Shown here piece by piece: positions 50,817 to 57,993 of a stretch of DNA of 64,000 bases. A program made the translations under genes and the position numbers. This DNA comes from RGIG1828 sp045592485. GTDB taxonomy: Bacteria; Bacillota; Clostridia; UMGS1810. Numbering within the stretch: position 1 is the stretch's first letter; each line of letters begins with the position of its first letter. The notes beneath the pieces are model-generated. The model worked only from the letters and a program-made list of their open reading frames with translations, made no database searches and was not told the origin of the DNA. The stretch is from positions 1 through 64,000 of the forward strand of contig JAZNUS010000037.1 of the NCBI GenBank assembly GCA_045592485.1, written 5' to 3'.

Positions 50817-51869
50817 TTATTTGTCGTCCGTAAACTGTGACAGGCTTTTCAGACTGCCGCTGTTGAGATCACGGATATCCTTGATGCCGTATTTTATCAT
50901 TGCAAGACGGGTGAGACCGAGACCAAAGGCAAAGCCTGTGTATTCTTCGGGGTCGATGCCGCCGGCTTTCAGAACCTCGGGATGAATCATACCGCAGGGG
51001 CAAAGCTCAAGCCATCCGCTGTGCTTACAGGAGGGGCAACCCTCACCGCCGCAAATGAGACAGCTTATGTCAAGCTCGAAGCCGGGTTCCACAAAGGGGA
51101 AGAAGCCGGGACGAAGACGAACCTTGATGTCTTTTTGGAAAACCTCGGAAAGCATTGTTTTCATAAAGAAAATGAGGTTTGAAATTGAAATGTTTTTGTC
51201 AACCATAACACCCTCCATCTGGAAGAATGTGTTCTCGTGACAAGCGTCGGTAGCCTCATTACGGAAGCATCTTCCGGGGAAGATTGCCTTGATTGCCTTG
51301 CCTTCATTAACAAGAGCATCTTTATATTTTTTGTAGATGGCATTTTGCGCTGCCGAGGTCTGTGATTTGAGAAGCTGACCGTTTTCAAGATAGTAGGTAT
51401 CCTGCATATCTCTTGCAGGGTGATTTTTGGGAATGTTCAAGGATTCGAAGCATTCATAGTCTGTTACAATTTCGCTGTAGTCTTCAACAGTGAAGCCCAT
51501 GGATTTGAAAATTTCTTCACACTGGCGCTGAACGAGGGTAATCGGATGATATGAGCCTCTGGCAAGATTTGCAGGCATTGAAACATCAAACTCGGGCATA
51601 CGGCTGTTTTCAAGCTCAATTTCCTTTTGCTTGAGTTCCTCCCTCTTTGCGTTAATCATGTCGTTAACTTCGTTTTTGAGCACATTGACGGACTGACCAA
51701 AGGTCTTCTTTTCTTCATTTGAAAGATTTTTCATTTCCTTGAGAAGTTCGGTAACAAAACCTTTTTTGCCGATATACTCAACTCTGATTTTTTCAAGCTC
51801 TTCCATTGAGGCAACTCCGGCGAGAGCGCCAAGGAAGGACTCTTTTACTTCCATTGTCTTATCTGCCAT
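50817..51869 (-). CDS. pheS: Phenylalanyl-tRNA synthetase alpha subunit
   Basis: Catalytic alpha chain. The 350-residue protein has an N-terminal coiled coil (about 1-90) and a class II core: RGSYHPITLVQRQ, HPARDMQDTYYLENGQLLKSQTSAAQ (motif 2 region), FRNEATDACHENTFFQMEGVMVD, and motif 3 GFAFGLGLTRLAMIKYGIKDIRDL. An unusual Cys-rich segment CLICGGEGCPSCKHSGWLELCPCG (about 278-301) looks like a zinc site. It is the first gene of pheST, under a T-box. Confidence 0.96.
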   Translation of the reverse strand: MADKTMEVKESFLGALAGVASMEELEKIRVEYIGKKGFVTELLKEMKNLSNEEKKTFGQSVNVLKNEVNDMINAKREELKQKEIELENSRMPEFDVSMPANLARGSYHPITLVQRQCEEIFKSMGFTVEDYSEIVTDYECFESLNIPKNHPARDMQDTYYLENGQLLKSQTSAAQNAIYKKYKDALVNEGKAIKAIFPGRCFRNEATDACHENTFFQMEGVMVDKNISISNLIFFMKTMLSEVFQKDIKVRLRPGFFPFVEPGFELDISCLICGGEGCPSCKHSGWLELCPCGMIHPEVLKAGGIDPEEYTGFAFGLGLTRLAMIKYGIKDIRDLNSGSLKSLSQFTDDK

Positions 51870-51923
51870 AACAATGTTCCTTTCTATATAATAATATATT
51901 TATACAAATACAGGGCTTTAAAG

Positions 51924-52167
51924 CAACAAAAAAACAGCCCCATCCACATAGGGACGAGCTGCAACCCGCGGTACCACCCTGATTCAGAAAAATCTGCACT
52001 CAACGGTCTTTTGGTGTGAGACCATACACCCTGCTTATATCAAAAGACTTTCGCAAGATACTCCAATGCTGAAATTCACACATTCACACCACCCCGGATA
52101 CTCACAGCCAACGATATCCGTTCTCTCTTGGGCGCTTATGAAGGCTACTTACACATTTTCATCGTAC
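51924..52167 (-). promoter_or_regulatory. T-box riboswitch, phenylalanine-specific
   Basis: The minus strand shows the conserved T-box sequence AGGGTGGTACCGCGG (around 51985-51971), a long stem I with AGTA-type and GATATCG elements, and a specifier region GAATTTCAGC carrying UUC (Phe). The terminator (CAGC.../...GCTG, 51935-51962) is followed by TTTTTTTGTT. Uncharged tRNA-Phe should relieve termination and raise pheST expression. Confidence 0.93.
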
Positions 52168-52173
52168 TGATGT

Positions 52174-52202
52174 ATTATATCAGTTTTAAAATGAAAAGTC
52201 AA
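52174..52202 (-). promoter_or_regulatory. Sigma-A promoter of the pheST T-box unit
   Basis: Minus strand TTGACT (52202-52197), 17-base spacer, TATAAT (52179-52174), placing the start near 52167. Confidence 0.85.
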
Positions 52203-52337
52203 TAGCACTTTTTCCGAAAAAACCTTAATTTTATTACATCACTGTGTATATTTTAAGCATAATTGCTCATAATGATAGTCTGGAGAGACTCTTTTTATGC
52301 AGATATGACCGAAAAGATATTTTTTTTCAAAAAAGTG

Positions 52338-52366
52338 TTGACAAACATTAGCAAAACTGTTATAAT
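52338..52366 (+). promoter_or_regulatory. Sigma-A promoter of the tRNA cluster
   Basis: TTGACA (52338-52343), 17-base spacer, TATAAT (52361-52366), about 42 bases before tRNA-Gly. Confidence 0.9.
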
Positions 52367-52407
52367 TCTAAAAGTCGGTTGACGACAAAGATGTTTTCAG
52401 ATGGTAT

Positions 52408-52479
52408 GCGGGTGTAGTTCAATGGCTAGAATCTCAGCCTTCCAAGCTGATTGTGTGGGTTCGATTCCCATCACCCGCT
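52408..52479 (+). tRNA. tRNA-Gly (TCC)
   Basis: Acceptor GCGGGTG/CACCCGC, anticodon loop CTTCCAA with anticodon TCC, T arm GGGTTCGATTCCC. CCA is not encoded. First gene of a five-tRNA operon. Confidence 0.95.
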
Positions 52480-52494
52480 TCAATCTTTTTATTT

Positions 52495-52568
<74 letters not shown>

Positions 52569-52613
52569 CTCATCTTTCTTCAATCAGAATTAGCAAATAG
52601 GCTTACCACATAT

Positions 52614-52690
52614 GGTGGGTATAGTTCAGTTGGTAGAGCGCCAGATTGTGGTTCTGGATGTCACCGGTTCGAGTCCGGTTACCCACCCCA
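52614..52690 (+). tRNA. tRNA-His (GTG)
   Basis: Acceptor GTGGGTA/TACCCAC with an encoded G at position -1 (52614) opposite C73, a histidine identity pair. Anticodon GTG. CCA is encoded (52688-52690). Confidence 0.95.
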
Positions 52691-52704
52691 CTTTTTCTTA
52701 GCAT

Positions 52705-52778
52705 TGGGCTGTAGCCAAGTCGGTAAGGCACCAGATTTTGATTCTGGCATTTCGTAGGTTCGAGTCCTGCCAGCCCAG
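52705..52778 (+). tRNA. tRNA-Gln (TTG)
   Basis: Acceptor TGGGCTG/CAGCCCA, anticodon loop TTTTGAT with anticodon TTG, T loop TTCGAGT. CCA is not encoded. Confidence 0.95.
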
Positions 52779-52823
52779 TCCCTTTTGGGCAAAGGACAAG
52801 ACCTTTTATATAAAACTAAATAC

Positions 52824-52896
52824 GGGCCATTAGCTCAGCCGGCAGAGCACTTGACTTTTAATCAAGGTGTCCGGAGTTCGAATCTCCGATGGCTCA
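52824..52896 (+). tRNA. tRNA-Lys (TTT)
   Basis: Acceptor GGGCCAT/ATGGCTC (one G-T pair), anticodon loop CTTTTAA with anticodon TTT, T arm GGAGTTCGAATCTCC. Its 3' part (52867-52888) is repeated exactly at 53182-53203, as expected of an integration site. Confidence 0.95.
52867..52888 (+). repeat. att-like direct repeat, copy in tRNA-Lys
   Basis: These 22 bases, covering the variable loop and T arm of tRNA-Lys, are identical to 53182-53203. Integrases of phages and conjugative elements commonly use this part of tRNA genes as attB. Confidence 0.6.
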
Positions 52897-52900
52897 TAAA

Positions 52901-52928
52901 AAACGATACCGTTTGGTATCGTTTTTTT
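52901..52928 (+). terminator. Terminator of the tRNA cluster
   Basis: AAACGATACC (52901-52910) pairs with GGTATCGTTT (52915-52924) around a 4-base loop, followed by TTTT. Confidence 0.92.
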
Positions 52929-52931
52929 GTG

Positions 52932-53003
52932 CGTTCGTGAGATTTGAACTCCGCAGAGCAAGATTTGCAGGTCAAGTGCTCTGAACGGCTGAGCTAACGA
53001 AGC
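52932..53003 (-). pseudogene. tRNA-like remnant
   Basis: On the minus strand a tRNA-shaped order is seen: TTCGT / ACGAA acceptor halves, TAGCTCAGC...GAGC D arm, CTGCAAA (GCA) in place of an anticodon loop, GGAGTTCAAATCTC T arm. The anticodon stem does not pair, so it cannot be a working tRNA. Bases 52949-52979 recur at 53199-53229. Confidence 0.5.
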
Positions 53004-53009
53004 CGGAAG

Positions 53010-53056
53010 TTTTAAAGCCTTCCGCTGCCGGTGGCAGATGAAGGAAGGCTTTAAAA
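53010..53056. repeat. Perfect 14-base inverted repeat next to the tRNA cluster
   Basis: TTTTAAAGCCTTCC (53010-53023) and GGAAGGCTTTAAAA (53043-53056) flank a small CTGCC/GGCAG hairpin. It lies between the two att-like repeats. It could be a terminator or part of an inserted repeat. Confidence 0.55.
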
Positions 53057-53181
53057 GGCGTAGCGGTCGAAGAAAGGGATGCACCCCTTGTGGGTGTATC
53101 TCTTGATTCGGGCACCGCAAGTGTCGTCCATACAAAAGCTGTGATTAGATGAAATATGGCAGACCACTTAGCCTTTGCAAT

Positions 53182-53229
53182 GTGTCCGGAGTTCGAATCT
53201 CCGCAGAGCAAGATTTGCAGGTCAAGTGC
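53182..53229. repeat. Second att-like copy plus 31-base tRNA-fragment repeat
   Basis: 53182-53203 duplicates the 3' part of tRNA-Lys. 53199-53229 duplicates 52949-52979 exactly (31 bases), at a distance of 250 bases. The overlap of the two repeats indicates successive recombination at this site. The 260 bases around them (52929-53230) contain no believable gene; frames through them only translate tRNA fragments. Confidence 0.6.
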
Positions 53230-54324
53230 AGTCCTTGTGGTTTGTCTCACATATCGGTCGTCCTCGGTTCTCTTTGGAAGAGTAACATCTCTTGTGGGAG
53301 CAACACCTTTTTTCATTGCACCGTATTTTTTTACAGCCTCGTCAATCCTTTTTTGTGCTTCCACATCAATTTCAAGCCTGCCGAGAGGTCCTGAATCTGA
53401 TTCTGTAGAAGTAGTTCCGGTGTCGGGTTTGGATTTTAAGATTCCTGTTTTTTCTTGTATGTCAAAGATATTTTTGACGACTTCTCTAAAAGCTGGGCTT
53501 CCGATAAATTTGGGTGATTTTCCCTGCAGAACTGGAGCATATCTTGTATTGCTTCCTCTTCCTCGAGATCCAGCATTGTTATTTGCCATATCGTGCTTTT
53601 TTTGCACCTGATTATTGCTGCCAAGTAGCTCATCAATAATTCTCGATTTTTCGATAGCACTTCTTTCACTTTCAATTACCTCCAATGCTCTTGTTAAAAT
53701 ATCTAATTCACGGTTTGCATTTCCGCCTTTAACCTCATACAGAATAGTAGGTTTGTTTAAATTTTCCGTACTGTATATAACAAACAAATCTTCACCGTTA
53801 ATTCTGCCTTTATACCAACAAGCAGTGTCGGTAATTCTTTTTGAGTCGGGAGCTCCGGCTTTTTGTATCCATTGTTCAACCATTTTAAGTTGTGTTTTGT
53901 TTAAATCGGTTCTCCAATATTGTTTATTATACATTACACCAACAGAATTTGCAATGTTTTTTTTGTTACTGTGCATCACACTCCCACTCTCAGCACCCTT
54001 AATCTTATACCCCTGATTCTTTTGGGTTGCCTTAAGCATATTATTGTAAGCTCTGAGTATTTTCGCCCTTTCACCCTCAAGCATTTTTACAGCTTCTTTA
54101 ATTTCGGGTGACATCTTTCCGGGATTCTCACCCTTGTATCTGCCGATTACCTTGTCAAAAAATTCTTTGACGGCATCTATAACCTTTTGGACAAATCCTC
54201 TGTCCTCATTGGCAAAATTCTTCATAAAGGTTTCATCAAGTGTAAGAACTCTTGCGGTTACTTCCGCAATCATTTCCTCGGTCACAAGGTCTGCGTTAAT
54301 TCTTCCCTTTTCGTCTGTTACCAC
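53230..54324 (-). pseudogene. Fragment of a large mobile-element polyvalent protein
   Basis: An open frame continues from 54324 to the tRNA-derived repeat. Its 5' end has only an in-frame GTG directly after a stop and no ribosome-binding site, so the N-terminus is missing. The text resembles pieces of very large proteins of phages and conjugative elements: EVTARVLTLDETFMKNF and QKVIDAVKEFFDKVIG near the start, a middle domain (RITDTACWYKGRINGEDLFVIYS) that could be a nuclease- or toxin-like module, and a tail DVTLPKRTEDDRYVRQTTRTALD. The frame then runs into the att-like repeat. A decayed remnant; function cannot be given. Confidence 0.6.
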
Positions 54325-54339
54325 AGATTTATATATCTA

Positions 54340-54374
54340 AAGGCTGACTTACAACATGAATGTAAATCAGCCTT
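54340..54374 (-). terminator. Hairpin downstream of the HD/glycosylase fusion
   Basis: AAGGCTGACTTACA (54340-54353) pairs with TGTAAATCAGCCTT (54361-54374) with one mismatch. The following T content on the minus strand is weak, so terminator function is only probable. Confidence 0.55.
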
Positions 54375-54414
54375 AATAAATTTAACATATTAATATTTAA
54401 GATAAGTAAACGCC

Positions 54415-55437
54415 CTACTTTTTAACCTCTTTCCACGCCTCACACAGTTTTTCAAACGACCATGCGGCATTTGCAGGTGATGTGGACGGGAGGCAAACGG
54501 CATTTTTACCTGCTATGTCACGAATATATTTGTTATAATACTTCTCTGCAGTTTTTCCGTTAACATATATCCTGTCAATGCTACAACGGTTGAATATGAC
54601 ATTCAAATCATTTGCAACAACATTTCTTATTGACGAATCAGAGCTTCCCTCAATCTCGCAAGATGCAATAACATCCCAAAGTGCAAGATTGTTTTTCAGA
54701 ATAATTTCCTTTTTCTGCGCTGTTGTTTCGGGAACTTTTTCCCCAAAAATATTTGCAATCACCTTCCAGAAACGGTTTTGAGGATGGCCGTAGAAAAACT
54801 TCTCTTCTCTTGATTTTACCGAAGGAAAGCTACCAAGAATTAAAACATGAGAATCTTCGTTAAACAGAGGCAAAAAAGGGTGTGTTACTTTTTCATTTTC
54901 CAAAAGCTTTGCTGTTAAACCTTCAAAAATCCTCAGAAATTCATTTCTTACCTCTGCAAAGGGTTTTTCTTCAAACACAGGATTTGAGCAAATTTCGGGC
55001 TTTTTTGAAAGCTCTATGCCCATATAGTGATAAAACTCGTGGTACAAAAGGTCTTTGTCTATTCCATAGATTATTTCTTTTTCTTCGTCAGAAAAGCCGC
55101 CTGCATATTTTTCATAAATTACATCTATAAGGTTATCCTCATATTTTCTGTAATCCTCAAGATTATTTTTAACAGGTGTTGTCACATCGGACATATATGC
55201 TTCCGATGCATCGTGGAGAAGGCAGCCCAGACAAATTTTTGAGCTTAGTCCTCTTGCGATTGCTTCGTTGGCGCATTCAATTGAATGCTGTGCCACTGAA
55301 TGAAAAGACGGGAAATGACCGTTGGCTCTTGAAAGCATTGAAAGCGCATGGGCAATGTCTTTAATGTCGATATCAGCCGGGTTGGGATTCAAGGGATAGA
55401 ACTGTTTTTTTGATACTGTGTAGATGTATTCTGCCAT
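54415..55437 (-). CDS. Fusion: YfbR-like HD nucleotidase + hypoxanthine-DNA glycosylase
   Basis: The 340-residue protein joins two enzymes. Residues 1-180 are an HD-domain phosphohydrolase with SFHSVAQHSIECA, LGCLLHDASEAYMSDVTTPVK (metal-binding HD plus the E and D seen in YfbR 5'-nucleotidases) and a later Asp (GIDKDLLYHE). Residues 190-338 are a uracil-DNA-glycosylase-superfamily domain of the DNA-deoxyinosine glycosylase type: LILGSFPSVKSREEKFFYGHPQNRFWKVI, NLALWDVIASCEIEGSSDSSI, and LPSTSPANA. The fusion links dNMP hydrolysis with removal of deaminated adenine from DNA. The start is the ATG at 55437, overlapping the upstream gene's stop. Confidence 0.82.
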   Translation of the reverse strand: MAEYIYTVSKKQFYPLNPNPADIDIKDIAHALSMLSRANGHFPSFHSVAQHSIECANEAIARGLSSKICLGCLLHDASEAYMSDVTTPVKNNLEDYRKYEDNLIDVIYEKYAGGFSDEEKEIIYGIDKDLLYHEFYHYMGIELSKKPEICSNPVFEEKPFAEVRNEFLRIFEGLTAKLLENEKVTHPFLPLFNEDSHVLILGSFPSVKSREEKFFYGHPQNRFWKVIANIFGEKVPETTAQKKEIILKNNLALWDVIASCEIEGSSDSSIRNVVANDLNVIFNRCSIDRIYVNGKTAEKYYNKYIRDIAGKNAVCLPSTSPANAAWSFEKLCEAWKEVKK

Positions 55438-55439
55438 AA

Positions 55440-55964
55440 TCAATACCCCAGAATGTCGAGACGCATTGTAACTCCGAGCTGAAAAAAGGCTGTGATTGTT
55501 TTTCCCACATAGGCATTTGCTTCGGGGAGCTTGAAGTAGTCCTTCATTTTGACAACCCAGTTTTCATACATTTCTATCATAAAATTCTGAAAATCCTTTT
55601 TATCTGAATCGGAAGTCATTTCAAGAAGAACAAACACATTGTTCCACACACCGCCATCATAGATTTCGTCATACTTGATTTTGGAAAGGCGGTCTCCCCC
55701 ATCTGCCCACGCATCCGCCGCAGAAAGTCCGAGACAGAAGCAGTTGACACAAAGTCCGAGATAGTAGCCAACCATATTGCCCTTGAAGGTTTCATAAAAC
55801 TCCGAATCAGAAAGCCAGTCGGCAGAGTATTGAAAGCCTTTTTCAAGAAGCTCTTCAACCATGATGGCATCCTTGTCGGTATAGTCTTTTTCCATTGCCG
55901 CTCTGTGAAGCTCCACAAGAGTGGACTTAAATAATTCGTTTGCAGTGTTCAAATTGTTTTCCAT
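55440..55964 (-). CDS. Hypothetical protein
   Basis: The 174-residue acidic protein has no recognised family. It appears soluble, mostly helical, with a possible hydrophobic helix at about 65-90 (MVGYYLGLCVNCFCLGLSAADAWADGG) containing two Cys. There is no signal peptide. It lies between a LOG-family gene and the HD/glycosylase fusion and overlaps or abuts both, so translation is coupled and a related role is likely. The start is the ATG at 55964 after AAGGAAA. Confidence 0.6.
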   Translation of the reverse strand: MENNLNTANELFKSTLVELHRAAMEKDYTDKDAIMVEELLEKGFQYSADWLSDSEFYETFKGNMVGYYLGLCVNCFCLGLSAADAWADGGDRLSKIKYDEIYDGGVWNNVFVLLEMTSDSDKKDFQNFMIEMYENWVVKMKDYFKLPEANAYVGKTITAFFQLGVTMRLDILGY

Positions 55965-55978
55965 TGTTATTTTCCTTA

Positions 55979-56554
55979 TCACACATATTTTGTATCCCTT
56001 ATGGAGAGATTTTCGCCAACATAGCTTTCTATGTATTCTATGAGCTTGTCACCATCGTCAAAAAGCTCGTAGAGAGTCAATGTTTTGTCGGAAACAAAGA
56101 ATTCGTCTTTTGCCACATTCATAAAGTCCTGAAGCTTGTCATAGTAGCCATTTATGTTGTAGATTACAATTGCCTTGGAGTGTCTGCCAAGCTGTTTTAA
56201 AGTGAGAATTTCAAAAAATTCGTCAAATGTGCCCACACCTCCGGGAACAATGAGAAAAACATCGGCGTTGTCCTCCAGAAGCTTTTTCCTTTCACGCATT
56301 GTTTCGGGACGGATAAGCTCATCACATTTATCGTAGATAATTCCGTCAATGTCAAAAAAACCCGGCGCAATTCCTATGATGTGGCCGCCGCCCGATGTGA
56401 AGCCTCTTGCAGCTGCGCCCATAAGACCATTTGCTCCTGCACCGAAAACAAGAGAGTGACCTCTTTGGGCAAGAGTTTTGCCTAAGGACTCAACAGCATC
56501 GATATATTTTTTGTCTGTTTTTGTGCTTGATGCTCCATATATGCATATTCTCAT
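55979..56554 (-). CDS. LOG-family nucleotide phosphoribohydrolase
   Basis: The 191-residue Rossmann-fold protein has the LOG signature: ICIYGASS at the start, VFGAGANGLMGAAARGF (about 36-52), and IVPGGVGTFDEFFE (about 103-116), the PGGxGTxxE motif for substrate binding and catalysis. Family members split NMPs (including cytokinin riboside monophosphates) into base and ribose 5-phosphate. In bacteria this is thought to remove unwanted nucleotides. First gene of a three-gene operon. Confidence 0.9.
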   Translation of the reverse strand: MRICIYGASSTKTDKKYIDAVESLGKTLAQRGHSLVFGAGANGLMGAAARGFTSGGGHIIGIAPGFFDIDGIIYDKCDELIRPETMRERKKLLEDNADVFLIVPGGVGTFDEFFEILTLKQLGRHSKAIVIYNINGYYDKLQDFMNVAKDEFFVSDKTLTLYELFDDGDKLIEYIESYVGENLSIRDTKYV

Positions 56555-56607
56555 ATTATCATTCCTTTCTTGTAATAATATTATAAGAGTTTTAATATTA
56601 TGATTTC

Positions 56608-56787
56608 AAATTGGGGTTTAGCTGTGAGATTGTACACAATCTCACAGAGGGAAGAAGTAATAGTGAAGAGTGAAGAGGTATTGTTCAAACTCGCCTGTGG
56701 GCGAGTTTGTTCCTTACTTATTCCTTCTTACTTATTAACTTTTACTTCGGTGAGTTTGCAGGCAAACTCACCGCTAAACCCCAATTT
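56608..56787. repeat. 180-bp element with perfect 15-base terminal inverted repeats
   Basis: AAATTGGGGTTTAGC (56608-56622) and GCTAAACCCCAATTT (56773-56787) are exact inverted repeats. Inside are three strong hairpins: GTGAGATTGT/ACAATCTCAC, AAACTCGCC/GGCGAGTTT, and GGTGAGTTTGC/GCAAACTCACC. There is no gene. The structure fits a MITE. It fills most of the 300-base gap between the LOG gene and hup. Confidence 0.7.
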
Positions 56788-56817
56788 ATCACAAAATCAT
56801 TTCCAAAAGGCGGAAAG

Positions 56818-56848
56818 AAAAAATCCCCGCCGGATTCGGCAGGGATTA
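56818..56848 (-). terminator. Terminator of hup
   Basis: AATCCCCGCCG (56822-56832) pairs with CGGCAGGGATT (56837-56847), with TTTTTT after it on the minus strand. Confidence 0.88.
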
Positions 56849-56860
56849 AACTAAACTGAA

Positions 56861-57133
56861 TTATTTAACAGCGTCTTTTAAAGCTTTACCAACTTTGAAA
56901 GAAGGAACTGTTGTAGCGGGGATATCAATAATAGCACCTGTCTGGGGGTTTTTACCCTTTCTTGCTGCACGTTTTTTGGTTTCAAAAGAACCAAAACCAA
57001 CGAGAACAACTTTATCACCAGCTACGAGAGCTTCTGTTACGCCATCAACGAAAGCGTTTAATGCTTTCTCTGCGTCTTTCTTTGATAATTCTGCTTTGTC
57101 TGCTATTTTAGCAATTAATTCACTTTTGTTCAT
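56861..57133 (-). CDS. hup: DNA-binding protein HU
   Basis: The 90-residue nucleoid protein has the family core: MNKSELIAKIADKAELSKKDAEKALNAF, VLVGFGSFETKKRAARKGKNPQTG (DNA-binding arm signature) and TTVPSFKVGKALKDAV. It is a single gene with its own promoter and terminator. Confidence 0.97.
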   Translation of the reverse strand: MNKSELIAKIADKAELSKKDAEKALNAFVDGVTEALVAGDKVVLVGFGSFETKKRAARKGKNPQTGAIIDIPATTVPSFKVGKALKDAVK

Positions 57134-57171
57134 TTTTACCTACTACCTCCTAAGATTTTTGGTCTAAAGTT

Positions 57172-57200
57172 ATTATAACAGATAATTCCATTTGTTGCAA
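57172..57200 (-). promoter_or_regulatory. Sigma-A promoter of hup
   Basis: Minus strand TTGCAA (57200-57195), 17-base spacer, TATAAT (57177-57172), about 40 bases before the ATG. Confidence 0.82.
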
Positions 57201-57280
57201 GTGAAAAAAGCAACAATTTTGTGGTAATATTGCATAAACTTAAATGCGTTTAATTGATGTAAATGTCAAAAAGATGGTTG

Positions 57281-57973
57281 TCAGTCAATTTCTTCCTCAG
57301 GATCATACATATTGTCATATACATACTCGCACCCGTTTCTCGCTGAAAGCAGGAACAGGAAGGCTAAAATAGCCTCACATATAATGTTGAGAACCAGCGA
57401 ATTTTCAACATTAAAATAATCCCAATACACATATGATGCTACTGTTTTAAGAGACGGGAATCCACAGAACAGCGAGTACAGTGATGCAGCCATACAAAAC
57501 AATGCTACACCTTCAAATATCAAAGGAATATATTCTATTTCTCCGACTTTTCTGTTGGGTATGATGTTACACTTTATAAACAACGAATTTAAAAAATTCA
57601 TGGTTGCAACCAGTGCAAAATAAAATACATATCCCATATTCCTGTCAAATCCAAGTAAAATAACGAAGGTAACCGAAGAGGCAATAAGCACAAAGGCTGA
57701 AGCCTTGAAAAACCATCCGTAGAAGGCTTTTGTAAAAAACATTCCAAAAAACCCAACAAGTAATGCTGTGGAGATAATCTGAGGAATGTACAGATACCAC
57801 ATATCAAAATACAATTCATCCTGCTCATTTATCATAAAAATATACATAGTCAGATCCACCAGAAATTTCATAACGAATCCGATCATTCCCAGCATAACCA
57901 GAGTTGAAACTGTTTTTTTCTTTAATTGCACAGACATGGCATCACGCTGTATTTCGCTTCGGGGTTTAAGCAT
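57281..57973 (-). CDS. Six-segment membrane protein, function unknown
   Basis: The 230-residue protein has about six transmembrane helices (e.g. TLVMLGMIGFVMKFLVDLTMYIF at 25-47, YIPQIISTALLVGFFGMFF, ASAFVLIASSVTFVILLGF, and a C-terminal LNIICEAILAFLFLLSA) and an acidic C-terminal tail YDNMYDPEEEID. No family is recognised. It starts 20 bases after the SLH-protein gene, so it is probably cotranscribed with the surface locus. Confidence 0.65.
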   Translation of the reverse strand: MLKPRSEIQRDAMSVQLKKKTVSTLVMLGMIGFVMKFLVDLTMYIFMINEQDELYFDMWYLYIPQIISTALLVGFFGMFFTKAFYGWFFKASAFVLIASSVTFVILLGFDRNMGYVFYFALVATMNFLNSLFIKCNIIPNRKVGEIEYIPLIFEGVALFCMAASLYSLFCGFPSLKTVASYVYWDYFNVENSLVLNIICEAILAFLFLLSARNGCEYVYDNMYDPEEEID

Positions 57974-57993
57974 TGTATATCACATCTTTCCAA

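Noticed and set aside
52830..53135. Minus-strand frame of 101 codons over tRNA-Lys
   Set aside because: It only translates tRNA and repeat sequence, a common annotation artefact.
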